From Lumnitzera littorea (Eukaryota > Streptophyta > Magnoliopsida > Myrtales > Combretaceae): a stretch of 64,000 nucleotides of DNA. Each line of letters begins with the position of its first letter. Position 1 is the stretch's first letter. The stretch lies in NCBI GenBank assembly GCA_024138015.1, contig JAMXBB010000011.1, positions 45,780,900-45,844,899 of the forward strand. The letters run 5' to 3'. The notes below the pieces were generated by a model. That model saw only the letters and a program-made list of their open reading frames with translations, did no database searches and was not told the origin of the DNA. Below, piece by piece: positions 10,476 through 21,201 of this stretch. The position numbers and the translations under genes are program-made.

Positions 10476-12411
10476 ATGTCTGAAGCTCTTGAACATAGAA
10501 TAACCATAACTGAAGGGGTTCTAGAAAAGCAAGTGAAGCAAGTCGAGACCATGGCTTATACCCAAGCCCAAGGGCCTATTGACATACCATTTAAGATAGA
10601 CAAGTCTGAAGAGTTGCTAGTTCATGAGCTCAACAATAGCAACAAAGGCTTGGGGAAGGAATTAGTGCCAAAATTAATGAAGATGGAAGAAGAAATCTTC
10701 CAAAGAATTAAAGAGAAAATGAGAGTTCTCAAGGATCATGATGTGCAGAGTGATTTGGCCTTGAGCAGTGTTTGCGCTTTTGAAAACCATGAGTTAGGCA
10801 AGAAGTTAAGGTACTAAATTTCGAAAAGTATGATGGAACAGGTTGTGCTAAACTTCACCTTAGGCTTTATGTTTGCAAGATGGCCCAATTCTCTAAACAT
10901 GAACAATTGATGATTCAAAATTTCCAAGACAGCCTAACTGGGTCGACGTTGATTTGGTATGCTGAACAAGACTTAGTTAAGCTTGATACTTGGGATAAGT
11001 TAGCTTGAGCCTTTTATCAACAATACAAGTTCAATGAAGAAATGGCTCCATCTTTGATGGATTTGAATAACATGAAAATGAAGCTGACCGAGTCCTTTAA
11101 GGAATATGCTCAAAGATGGAGATCCACTGCCACTCAAGCTACAGTACAATTGCTAAAAAATAAATTGATCAACATATTCATCCGCACATTAGGTGAACCT
11201 TATTATAATCACCTCCGAGGCCATGCTGCTTCTATGTTTGTAGATGTATTTGCAGCTGGTGGTCGCATTGAAGATGCTATTAGACTGGGGAGATTAATAG
11301 GGAAAGGATCAGCTTCATTGGATTCCGAAGCTGCTATAAACACTATGATGTCCTATCTAATGATACACGAGCCTATTGCCCTAAGCATTGGTCCAGAGCT
11401 TAAGGAAAATAAGCTAAGCTAGAAATCACTTGGAAAGAGGTTTACTGATGTCCTGATTCCTATGTCTTGGGTCTATTGCCGCCTAAAAGAAAAGGGTTTA
11501 TTGCATCTTAAGACTCCAACACCAGGTATAGACCTCGAAAATACGATCCCAATATGCAATGTGAGTACCACATAGGTCAACAGGGGCATGCTACTGACCA
11601 TTGTTGGGAGTTGAAGAATAAAGCCCAAGATTTTGATGAAAAATTAGTCTAATTAGACTTCATTAGGGATCCAAGGCCTAAATTCTACATAGAGCCCACT
11701 ATTAACATGATGCAAGGATTGGAAAAGTTGCCAGAAACATATTTAAATGGTCAAGTCTAAGGGGTATGTTACTGCCGAGGTCTAAAAGAAAAGGTTGCCA
11801 CCCTAGAAGAAAAGTTGGCGAAGTTAGAAGAAAGGCTCACTAGCATGGAAATAGCAATGGGTTATGTGCTCAAGCAATTCAAAAACCTAAAACTTAATAC
11901 GAATAGGAAGTTACAGCCTAAGCGTGAAAATGATTCAACGAAAGAGAAGCTAGGAACGAATGTGCCGGTTAGGAAAGCTTAGAATCAAGACAAGCCCGTT
12001 CACAACAAGAGGAGGTAATTTATGCAGTTCAAGATTCTAATGGCCTAAGTTTTTAAGCAATTGAGAGATGTAAGACTACTGTTATGTGATAACCTAACAA
12101 AGAAATACAAGCCAAGAGATCGTGACCCCAACAAATGGTGTGACTATCATGTAAACAAAGTGGGGCATACCACTGAAGATTGTTGGAGATTGAGGCATAA
12201 GGTACAAGATTTGATTTATGCCAAGATTATCTAACCAAATTTTCTAGAGACTGATGGTTCGATTAGTAGTGGTATTCCTTCCCTAGGTTTTGAAGAAGCA
12301 CCAAATAGACAAATTCCAGTATTAGGCATTGGGGGTCTACTACTGTCATCTAACAATGTGGCTCGCCATTTGAAGCAGTTGGGTATATCTCCAAAAGATC
12401 AATTCAGTTGA
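10476..12411 (+). pseudogene. Tat/Ogre-type gag of Ogre1
   Basis: Capsid precursor. The start ATG at 10476 (MSEALEHRITITEGVLEKQ) opens a 113-codon frame; a frameshift near 10816 leads to NFEKYDGTGCAKLH and the capsid core (ESFKEYAQRWRSTATQA, FIRTLGEPYYNHLRG, GGRIEDAIRLGRL). Two Tat-type C-x2-H...GH-x3/4-CW motifs follow: CEYHIGQQGHATDHCW (11558-11605) and CDYHVNKVGHTTEDCW (about 12141-12188). A coiled-coil heptad stretch (KVATLEEKLAKLEERL) lies between them near 11785-11880. It ends QLGISPKDQFS, then TGA. Stops include TAG and TGA codons of C->T or G->A type. The best preserved coding remnant of this element. Confidence 0.85.
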
Positions 12412-14195
12412 ATAGGCTAAAAAGTAACAAATATAGGGGCAAGAAGTAGAAAAGAATTTTAATTCCCGCATTTTTTTTTTTCAGAATCATATTTCATTTT
12501 AGAGCTTGTAATAGATATGAGTTATTGAATAAAACAGTTTTCATGTGTATTCTTGTTTTTGTATCCTATAAAGCTAGCTTAATTCAAATAGGGGCATTTC
12601 AAATGAGTGAAAATAGATAAAGAAAATGTGAATTCGAAACTTATAACTTTCCATTTAAGGGAATGATAACATGTTACTTGGCAGAAGAGTGCCATCAAGG
12701 TAAATAATTGGGCTCATTCCTTAAAGGGGGCCTATCTTAAACTTGGTACGCGTGTCAAAATGATACTAGGCCTTCATTTCATTATCCCTAAATACAGTTA
12801 TCCCTTGCAAACCCATTTGAACCTTTAGGGGATTTTTCTTAAAGTTAGCCCTACCAAGAGCTACCCTAAACTGGGGCAATCAGGAGTTTAAGGTCATCAA
12901 ATTTGGAGAAAAGGAGAAGAATAAATTGTGCTTACCTTAGTTATACTAATTCATAAGCAAATATTATTCTAGATAATTCAATTTTTTTTAAGATGAAAAA
13001 GAATTTTAGACCATATATACCTCACTCAAGCTTATACATTCATTTAAACACCTCAAGCCCATGGACTTTTCCCAAATACTTCAAAGCCATATACACTTCT
13101 CCTAAGCTTATACTTTTTGAACCATAGTTTTAGGGCTTCAAATCCCATCAAGTTAAAACTCAGCAATAGAAGGTAATCACCTTGACCTTAAAAAAAAAAA
13201 AAAAAAAAGAACAAACAAGAAAGAAAAAAGAAGAAAAGAAAAAAAAGAAAAGAAGTGAAAAAAAGGGATTGAAGATATTAGTAAGGTGATCACCTTTAAA
13301 GCCGAACTAAATTACTAATAAGCCTAAAGTACGAACCTATAAAGGATATTCAAGGCCAAACACTTTAAATTCCTAAGCCCAAATGTAAAGCCCTCATTTT
13401 ATGATCCCACTCATTATACCACCCTTAATAAAACTCTTTTGACTAAAGAAAAACGACTTATCTTAAGCAAAACTTGCTCATGAAACTGGGGCAAGCTCAT
13501 GTTTAGTTTCTCATAGGTTCTTAGCTTGTAAGCCCAGGATAGATTGTATATGGTTTTTTTTAAAAAAAAAAAAATTGGCTAAGTACATTGATATCCATTT
13601 GCTTAAAACCATTGACCAAAAGCATTACATTGTAAACTCAGAAAAATCCTATTGATTGACTAAAATGTACCACTTACAAGATAGGCTATAATTTTTGGAA
13701 TTGATGCTGAGAGTAAAAACAAACCTATGAGACTATAAAGAAGTCCAGTTTGACTAAACATTTCAAGTAATGATATTTATCCCCTGAGTAGAAAATTGAA
13801 GAGTTGAGTACTTTGTCAAAAATGTGAATGGTCATTTATCCCAAGTTAGAAATCAGTGCTTCTAAAAAAGTTCAGAGGTCATGAATTATGCTCCAAGAAA
13901 CAAGACTCAGAGAATGAGTGATCAAGGGGCAAGGGATAAGCCAACCCCTTATTTGTGATATTTAGAGCTTTTGAGACTTTCTTACTTGTTAGCAACACAA
14001 TTTTCTATTAAATAGTGTTTTTTCAATTTCTTGACAAAAAGAAGAAAAAAAAAGAAAAACTTTTCAAAAGAGAAATGAAAATTTTTTAGAAAAAAAATGA
14101 AATATCAATAGAGATTTCTTAAAATTTTCAAGGAATCACCAAAATCCCTCAAACTCAAGTCAATGGTCAATTTGTCAAAATTCATGAAAGTTTTC
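12412..14195 (+). other. 3'UTR of Ogre1 upstream of the array
   Basis: About 1.8 kb with no ORF that resembles pol. It contains a purine-rich A/G tract at 13190-13265 and blocks such as TTGAATAAAACAGTTTTCATG at 12517-12537 that look like a 3' end region, but no clear signal. Ogre2 has pol where this element has 3'UTR. Confidence 0.5.
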
Positions 14196-14945
14196 TTCCT
14201 TCTTGGATCGCTTGCTCAATAGAGCGCCATTTAGTCTTTTTTAGGATCGCTTGCTCATGGTAGCGTTATCCTAGTTAGTCCTTTGCTAGGATTGCTTACT
14301 CAAAGGAGCGCTGTCCTATTCCTTTTAGGATCGCTTGCTCATGGGAGCATTATCCTATCTATTGCTTAGTTAGATTACCTACTCATAGGAGTACCATCCA
14401 ATCTTTAGTTGGATCACCTACTCATGGGAGCACTATCCTATCTATTCTTTAGTTGGATCGCTTACTCATAGGAGCACCATCCAATCTTTTCTAGGATCGC
14501 TTCCTTAAAGGAGTGCTGTCCTATTTATTCCTTTGTAGGATCGCTTACTCAAAGGAGCGCTATCCTATTCCTTTTAGGATCTCTTGCTCATGGGAATGTT
14601 GTCCTATTTATTCCTTAGTTGGATCGCTTGCTCATAAGAGCACCATCTAATCTTTTCTAGGATCTTGCTCATGAGAGTGCTATCATATCTATTCCTTAGT
14701 TGGATTGCCTACTCATAGGAGCGCCATCCAATCATTTTTAAGATCGCTTGCTCAAAGGAGCATTGTCCTATCTTTTGTTGAATTGTCTACTTAAAGGAGC
14801 GCTGTCTTAGTCCTTTTTAGAATCATTTGCTCCTAGGAGTACTGTCTTATCTATTCCTTTCTTGGATCGCTTACTCAAAAGAGCATCGTACAGTCATTTA
14901 AAAGATTGCCTACTCGTGAGAGCATTGTCTCACTTTATCTTTAAT
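14196..14945 (+). repeat. 39-46-bp tandem array in the Ogre1 3'UTR
   Basis: About 17-18 degenerate units with text such as GGATCGCTTGCTCAAAGGAG followed by CGCTGTCCTATTCCTTTTA. Unit length alternates around 39 and 45 bp. Nearly every unit keeps a small hairpin GCTC-N4-GAGC. Tandem arrays just upstream of the 3' LTR are a known feature of Tat/Ogre-type plant elements. The Ogre2 array at 37397-37775 has a similar core. Confidence 0.88.
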
Positions 14946-15094
14946 AAAATGTCATCTCATCTTGTCTTCGAAAGATCTATTCTTTTGAGTAACTCATTTT
15001 GAAGAGATCTATCCTCTTTGAATTATCTAAGTTTGGTGTGGCAAAAATGTGTATCTCTTTTGTCTTTATAGCAAGTTCTAATTGAACTTCCTTA

Positions 15095-15107
15095 CAAAGA
15101 GAGGTAG
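15095..15107 (+). other. Polypurine tract of Ogre1
   Basis: ACAAAGAGAGGTAG lies directly before the 3' LTR. Ogre2 has ATAAAGAGGGGTAGC at the same place (37917-37931). It would prime plus-strand DNA synthesis. Confidence 0.75.
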
Positions 15108-15108
15108 T

Positions 15109-16269
15109 TGTAGACACCTTAATTTTTCCATTTTTTATCTTCGTTTTATTTTAGTTGAGTCAGGTTAATAAAAATAAAAAAATAATAAATATAACAAAAA
15201 ATAATAAAAAATAAAAAACGAAAATTAAAAAGAAAAAATGAAAAGATAAAAAAAGAGAGAATGTCGAGTCGTATCGTATCGAGTTAAGTTACATTGAGTT
15301 GTATTGTATCGGGTCAAGTCAAGTCGAATCGAATGAGTCGAGTCGAATCGTATCGACTTAAGTCGTATCATATCAAGTCAAGTTGCATCATATCGAGTCA
15401 AGTTGAATCGTATCGAGTAAAGCCAAGACAAGTCAAATTGAATTAAGTCGTGTTGAATCGTTTAAGATCAAATTGATAACGACGTGTAGTTAATTTAATA
15501 AATTTTAAGTTGTTGGAGAATTGTGCTTTATTAAAATAATTTTTATCCAGTCTAATATAAAATAGATATTTTTATTTAAATTATATTGGGCTAAATTAAA
15601 TTTACAATTCATTAGATCAGATCAGTTGATACAATTTAGTTAGGAAGGATTTTCTTTAATTTAGAAAAATTAGATTTCTTAGGTTTTTTTTTTATAAAAA
15701 TAATAAATTGATAATAAACGTAAATTTAGCTTAGTTTTTGAAATAAAAAGAATCCACTCACTAAAAATTTTATAAAAAAGAGTATTACGGCCGGTTTGAT
15801 CTCAATTAGCTGGTACGTAGACACCTTCGGGGCAACCATATAAAAAAATAAAAAAAAAAATTTTCCCTTTTCCTTAAAAATTCATAATAAAAAATCATTT
15901 TTAGTTACATTTTGTAAATTTAGGTATATTTAGTATTTTTAGAAAAATTATAAAAAATAAAAACTCATCAATTTTTCTTTAGTTTTTACATGGTGACTTA
16001 GTCTTAATAGGTTAGCTCCTGAACTTGGCTTTCTCTAGTTTAATTTTCTAAAAATTAATTTTTTAGAATATTTGCAAACTAATGGCCAAATAAGAGTTTT
16101 TCTACTCGAAAACCCTAATTTCATTTTTTTACCAATTGAATTGGTTAGCGACTCTAATTTTTAAATGTTTTTTAGGAAAATATTTCTTTAGTTTAATGTC
16201 GAGGAATTTATATTAAGTAGGCTAGGCTTGATATAGGTTAAATTAAGGAAATCGAAATAGGGCTCGACA
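15109..16269 (+). repeat. 3' LTR of Ogre1, with a 1.3-kb internal gap
   Basis: Starts TGTAGACACC and ends GGCTCGACA. Compared with the 5' LTR it jumps from the position equal to about 6690 to that equal to about 7980. It includes the shorter 20-bp array at 15262-15478. The remainder aligns closely. Confidence 0.82.
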
Positions 16270-16275
16270 GTTGAT

Positions 16276-16722
16276 ATGAAGTTAGTAGGGGGAATTCAAA
16301 AAGCTCACTCTTGTTGGACTTTGGTGAATGTGGGTAAAGGAATAGTGTTGTCCTCAATGTCCAGGGCATTGCTAAAGGAATTGAAATTCTTTCACTTCTT
16401 ATCAATAGGTAGTTCATTGGCTTGCTTGCCTTATCTCTTCTTACCCTTTAGAGAGGCTGCTGCTAACAAGGCACAAGGCTTAGCTGGAGGATTCAACCTT
16501 AGGGCCATAGTTTATGGCCCTTAGGTGGTTTCCCTAAGGCTTAGTTGAGGCTTTCCTTGCAGGGGCCGATTTAGACTTGCTTAGAGCCACTTTCTTCTTC
16601 TCGACCTCCTTAGGAGGGGCTCTCTATCCAATTGTAGCCTTAACAGCTCAAATATCCAGCTTCTTCTTCTTGACTTTTTCCTAAGCAAGAAGCTTCTTTG
16701 GGTTGACCTCTCTAACACCCAT
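16276..16722 (-). pseudogene. Unknown broken ORF, upstream part (Lys-rich)
   Basis: From ATG at 16722 the minus strand reads MGVREVNPKKLLA, then a Lys-rich part with APPKEVEKKKVALSKSKS and ARKASTKP. Four of the early stops are TAG where CAG would be expected. After frame breaks the text NSFSNALDIEDNTIPLPTFT leads through the Ogre1 insertion point to 6065-5912. I do not recognise the family. The stop pattern fits C->T decay of a once open gene, either a host gene or an older mobile element. Confidence 0.45.
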
Positions 16723-16920
16723 ATTTGTAACAAGAAGGAGATTAAAAGTAACATATAAAACAAAGTAAACTTACAAATAGTGTTAAGTAAAGGTTAAAGA
16801 ACAAAATCCCTCCATGAAGCACTTAATCATAATTAATTCAACCTGCTTGTGTAACAACCTGACCGGAACTCTTCCTACCAAGGTATTATCCACTTTAGCA
16901 TGGAATACCGTATGGTTTTG
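16723..16920. other. Flank upstream of the unknown ORF
   Basis: About 200 bp between the Lys-rich ORF start and the Y1 LTR. No feature is recognisable in it. Confidence 0.3.
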
Positions 16921-17826
16921 TGATAGGAATCAAACTATTGGACCTTTAACCTAAGCCTGAGCCCCAAGGGCTAGAAAGTATGTTCAGGAAAATTCTTTCC
17001 TTAAGCCCTACAACCGAGGAGTCCAACTTGTTGTATTCTATTGACTTGATGCTTTAGCTAAGCTAAACCCCCTTGCACTCATCATTTGTCTCCATCTATT
17101 AACCTAAACTACACTCGAACATTAGTTCGGCTCATCCGACCATCTACTCAGCTGACCTAAATTCGAGCCATATTGAATTTGTCTAAGGTGAATTCACCTT
17201 AGAAGAATTATTTGCTCAGCTTACCATAATTGACCTGTTACCCTTACTTGGCACCTCGGCTCGGTAGTCACCAATTTAAACATATAGTTTATCTTTTTTG
17301 GTAAAAAGTTACCCATCTATAGAGAGTTACGTTTTCAAGCAAGCACATGATAGAATCCTCCATACAAGATACTCATTTTTTTTTTTTTTTGTATTTTCAA
17401 TTGCACCCTTATTATACATTACTTCTTTTAGACAATACCCTTTTTAGTCTTTTCTATTTTAGGCAAGTTGCCCTAGTTTTTCAAGTATAAATACCTATGT
17501 ATTTGTAGTCGTAAAGACATTATCATCTTACATCTAATATTGAATATTCTTCCTTTCGTGAACTTGCTTACAACTTGTTTACTTACTTCACTCTTACCCT
17601 TAAGTTAGGTGGCGAGTACCCTTACTGGACCATCTTGTATGTCATATCAAGTTATACCATGAGTCCTCAAAAGTTCCCTAGTGCGTCATATCCTTGGAGC
17701 TGTTCATGGGTTTGCTTGTTTCACTTTCCCTGTTTTAGTGCATTTCTCACTTCGTCCTTTAAGCTTTCTATAAGCTTGGACCCCCTCATGATTGGCCTTG
17801 TCTATCCTTAGATCTGGCTCACATCA
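16921..17826 (+). repeat. 5' LTR of Y1
   Basis: 906 bp, starting TGATAGGAATCAAA and ending CTCACATCA. It matches the Y2 LTR (18994-19921) in the TACATTACTTC, TATAAATACCT and TCATATCC blocks, with substantial divergence. A TATA box (AGTATAAATACC) lies at 17484-17495. PBS-like CTATCAGAATAGAGG follows at 17832. Confidence 0.78.
17484..17495 (+). promoter_or_regulatory. TATA box of the Y1 LTR
   Basis: AGTATAAATACC; the Y2 LTR has GGTACAAATACC at the same place, so the promoter of Y2 seems decayed by T->C. Confidence 0.5.
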
Positions 17827-18176
17827 TCTTGCTATCAGAATAGAGGTTTCGTTTGGATAGTAATGTTTAAACTATAATGTGAATATTGATTGTTGTGATA
17901 ATATGTTATAGTTGATTAGAAGTTAGCTATAAGAGTTCGAGTATGTAAGAGTAGTAGTTCGTTTTGGTTATATGCTTTGTTTTGCCTTGTTTGAGTATAT
18001 GAAAACAGAGCAAGTTTTAATTAGGCTATTGTTCTTGGAAATGGCTGTTGTGTTTGCAATATACTAAACTTTTACATGAAGAAGTGTTTGAGTATGTGTT
18101 TGTGTTGATTAGCATGAAGAATCGCATCTGTTGTTTCTAAAATTTTGAGTTTTGTTGCTGAGTTTTTGTCGAAAAA

Positions 18177-18993
18177 ATGATGACCTCGAGTGTTAATGCT
18201 AGTATTAGGGATGACAATAGTGGTGTTGTCTACCATGGCCGACAGCCTTAAGGTACCCTTAAAAGTATAGATGAACAACTAGATGAGGTAGATAACCTCA
18301 TAGCCAACTTGACTAGAGTTGTTCATGCAATGGCCTATCAACCTACTGAGGCCATGTAGAACACTACATAAGTTACTTGACTCGCTAGAGGACAGAACCC
18401 AGCTTGACAAGTTTGAGGTAGAGGACTATAATGGTAAGTTTGAAGAAGGATTGACTTAGGTGATATAGATGATGAAGGAGAATAAGAGTTTAAAGAAGAA
18501 GAGGAGTGAACTCGAGCACCTTGAGTTGCCGACCATGTGAAGCTTCAATGGTTCTAAGATTGTAGATGATCATTTAGACTGGAAGGAGAAGGTTGAGTGT
18601 GTTTTTAATTATTATTAATACTGGGACTAACACAAGGTGAGGACTACTATTATTTAATTCTCAAGTTATGTTGCGATGTGGTGAAAGAACTTCCAAATCA
18701 TAAGAAGCTGAGAAGGATACAAAAAGGTGAATACTTAGCTTGAGATAAAGAAGATACTCATAAATAAGTTCGTATTGGATACTTATTTGCAAGACACTTT
18801 TACTTGTCTACAAGAGTTGAGACAAGGAAGCTAAACTATTGGTGAGTACGTTCAGGAGTTCTAAATACTCATGATTCATCGCGAAGTAAAAGAACCATTA
18901 GTACGAACCGTATTCAAGTTTTTGACTAAATCGAGGAGTAGCCTTTGAGATATTGTAGAACTTTAGCAGTTTACCACATTGAATGAGGCTATA
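18177..18993 (+). pseudogene. gag remnant of Y1
   Basis: Start ATG at 18177 reads MMTSSVNASIRDDNSGVVYH, parallel to Y2 and to copies A and B. The capsid part has DDHLDWKEKVECVFNYY and DTYLQDTFTCLQELRQGS, then a stop-broken GEYVQEF. The frame ends in the sequence GAGGCTATA at the Y2 insertion. Stops are frequent. Confidence 0.72.
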
Positions 18994-19921
18994 TGATAGA
19001 AATCAAAGTACTGGGCCTTTGACCCATAGTTGAGCTCGAGGATTGGAAGGACTCACGAGGTGAATCTTCCTGCTCCAACCGACCCCTATCAAGACCAAGC
19101 TGCTCTTTGCTACCGACTAACTTCCTACATTATGTCAAAAAACTTCACGTCTCTCAAAAATTATGTGCCTACTCGACGAATGCTCTACTTGCAACCTAAC
19201 CCTTTACATGCCTTTGCCTAGTTATGATCGAGCCAACCACTAGCTTAACAACATTGATGTTAAGGAGGCTAAGAGATCCTACTTAAGTCTTTAGCCACTC
19301 CTTCCTGAACAAGTCCACATCTGTTCAGCACCCTTACTCAGCCATCTATCCTGATCGTACTGATTTATTTGCATTTTCCAAGGGCATCGCCAATATATTG
19401 TTGCTACATATCCAGGCCCATTTAGAGAATCTATTGCACTTAATTATTACCTTTCCTTCAATATTTATTTTTACCCTTTTATATTCCTTGTACATTACTT
19501 CTTTGAGACCATACCCTTTTTGTCTTTTCCATTTTTAGGTAAGTTTCCCTAATTTCTTGGGTACAAATACCTACTATACATGTAGCTGCACATCATCTTA
19601 TCATCAGTAATTACACTGAATCATTTCTCTTTGTGAACATTACTCTCGTTAGCTTGTTTACACTTTTACTCTTATCCTAACCCGTAAGCAAAGCTAAGTA
19701 GTAAGTAACTTCGCCAAACTAAATCGTATATTATATTAAGCTGTGTCATGAGTCCTCGAAAGTTCCATTGATGTATTATATCCTTTGAAGCTATTCGTGA
19801 GTTTACTTATCTTACTTTTTCTATTCTTCTGTATGCATCCCATTACTTATTTCAAGCTTTCGGCAAGGTTAAGCCCATCCTTGTGACCGGCTTTGTCTAC
19901 TCTTGGCTTCAGTCAATATCA
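18994..19921 (+). repeat. 5' LTR of Y2
   Basis: 928 bp, starting TGATAGAAATCAAA and ending CAATATCA. The PBS-like AGTATTAGAGCGG follows at 19926. The first part carries an open frame of 63 codons (19030-19221, Pro-rich, SSRIGRTHEVNLPAPTD). CRM-type elements are known to have coding sequence that runs into the LTR, so this may be a decayed polyprotein end, but that is inference. Confidence 0.78.
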
Positions 19922-20262
19922 TTTTAGTATTAGAGCGGAGGTTTCGTTTGGGTAAGTTATGTTTGTTATTTGTGAAGTAGTGCTTTTAGTAACAGTGTAT
20001 CAAACTTGTGTAGAGGTTCCATAGAAGTGTTCAAGTAAGTAAAAGAGTGGAAGTGTTTATTTTCATGTTTACTCTATTTTTCCCTGTTTCGAACATTTGA
20101 AAACAAAGCAAGTTCTATGTTAGCAATTTATTTGTCAATGTTGTTACTGTATTACGACATAGCTGACTGTTAATGTGAAGAGTGTGTTGTATTGTTAGAC
20201 TTAGAGGAATAGTGTCAGTTGTAGCTTAGACTTGAAGATTGAAATCAAATTTACTGAGGAAA

Positions 20263-21201
20263 ATGATAGACCCAAGTGTTAATGCCGGTATTCAGGATGA
20301 TAATAGTGGTGTTGTCTACTATGGCCGACAATCTTAAAGCACCTTCAGAAGTACAGATAAGAGACTTGATGAGGTGGCTAACCTCCTAGTTGAGTTAACC
20401 AGAGCTGTTCATGCAATGGCCTATCGACTTACCAAGGCTGTGCAAAACACCTCATAAGCTGCTCAACCTATTGTACATTAGAACCCAACTCAATAAGTTC
20501 GAGGTGGAGGAGTAAGCAGACAGGTGAGAAGAAAGATTGACTTGGGAGATATGGATGATGTTGAAGGAGAGGAGTATGAAGAGGAAGAAGAGCAAGCTAA
20601 AGCACCCCTAGCTGTTGACCATGTGAAGCTTTAGATTCCAAGCTTCAATGGTTTTGGGAGTATAGATGATTATTTAGATTGGGAGGAAAAGCTTGAGCAA
20701 GTTTTTTACTATTACCAGTATGAAGACTGAGAGAAGATGAGAATTACTACTGTTGAGTTCTCAAGATATTTCACTACATGGTAGAAGAACTTTTAGACTA
20801 TGAGGAGATGAGAAGGATACAGAGAGGTCAATATTTAGCTTGAAATGAAGAGGATACTCCAAAATAGGTTTGTACCAGATACTTATTTACAAGACACTTT
20901 TACTTGGTTTCAAAAGTTAAGACAAGGAGGTTGAATTATTGACTAATATATCTAAGAATTTCAAATGCTTATGATTTACTGTAAGGTCGATGAACCATCA
21001 TCACAAACAACATCTAGATTCCTCATTAGATTAAGGAGTGATATTCGAGACATTGTAGAACTTCAGCAATTTGCCACAATAGATGAGGCTATACAAATAA
21101 CCTAGTGAATGGAAAGACAGAGAAGGAGTAGAATACCAATTAGACCCTCGAGGAGCTAACCTGCTTAGTCAAGTCGACCTAGATAAGGAAGTTACCAAAC
21201 C
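20263..21201 (+). pseudogene. gag remnant of Y2
   Basis: Starts ATG at 20263 (MIDPSVNAGIQDDNSGVVYY). An acidic stretch (DVEGEEYEEEEEQAKAPLA) precedes the capsid text DDYLDWEEKLEQVFYYYQY, then VPDTYLQDTFTWFQKLRQGG and DIRDIVELQQFATIDEAI, and a basic RQRRSRIPIRPSRS before Ogre2 interrupts. Same order as in Y1, A and B. Stops are present, mostly TAG/TGA. Confidence 0.78.

Larger units (their letters stand above)
6066..16269 (+). mobile_element. Ogre1: Tat/Ogre-type element with gag only (non-autonomous)
   Basis: A 10.2-kb element bounded by LTRs that both start TGTAGACACC and end TTCAACA or CTCGACA. The 5-bp flanks are cttga (6061-6065) and gttga (16270-16274), a target duplication with one mismatch. 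The order is 5' LTR, degenerate PBS, long leader, one Tat/Ogre-type gag, long 3'UTR with a tandem array, purine tract, 3' LTR. No protease, RT, RNase H or integrase is visible between 12412 and 15108. It probably relied on a full-length Ogre relative such as Ogre2 for pol functions. Confidence 0.85.
16921..18993 (+). mobile_element. Chromovirus Y1, 5' LTR and gag, cut by Y2
   Basis: LTR (16921-17826), PBS and gag of a Ty3/gypsy element on the plus strand, which stops exactly where the LTR of Y2 begins (18994). Gag homology continues in Y2 at the same codon (GAGGCTATA), so Y2 inserted into Y1. The rest of Y1 is not in the window or not recognisable. Confidence 0.75.
18994..21201 (+). mobile_element. 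Chromovirus Y2, 5' LTR and gag, cut by Ogre2
   Basis: LTR, PBS and gag on the plus strand, interrupted by the Ogre2 5' LTR at 21202. The remainder may be chromovirus X (52481-55480): both are of the same family and orientation, and AAACC lies at 21197-21201 and at 52495-52499, which could be the Ogre2 target duplication. However, the first bases of X may overlap the last gag text of Y2, so separate elements are possible. Confidence 0.72.

Noticed and set aside
17575..17811. 78-codon ORF with apparent membrane segments
   Set aside because: Lies in the Y1 LTR downstream of the TATA box; the aligned Y2 LTR does not keep the frame.
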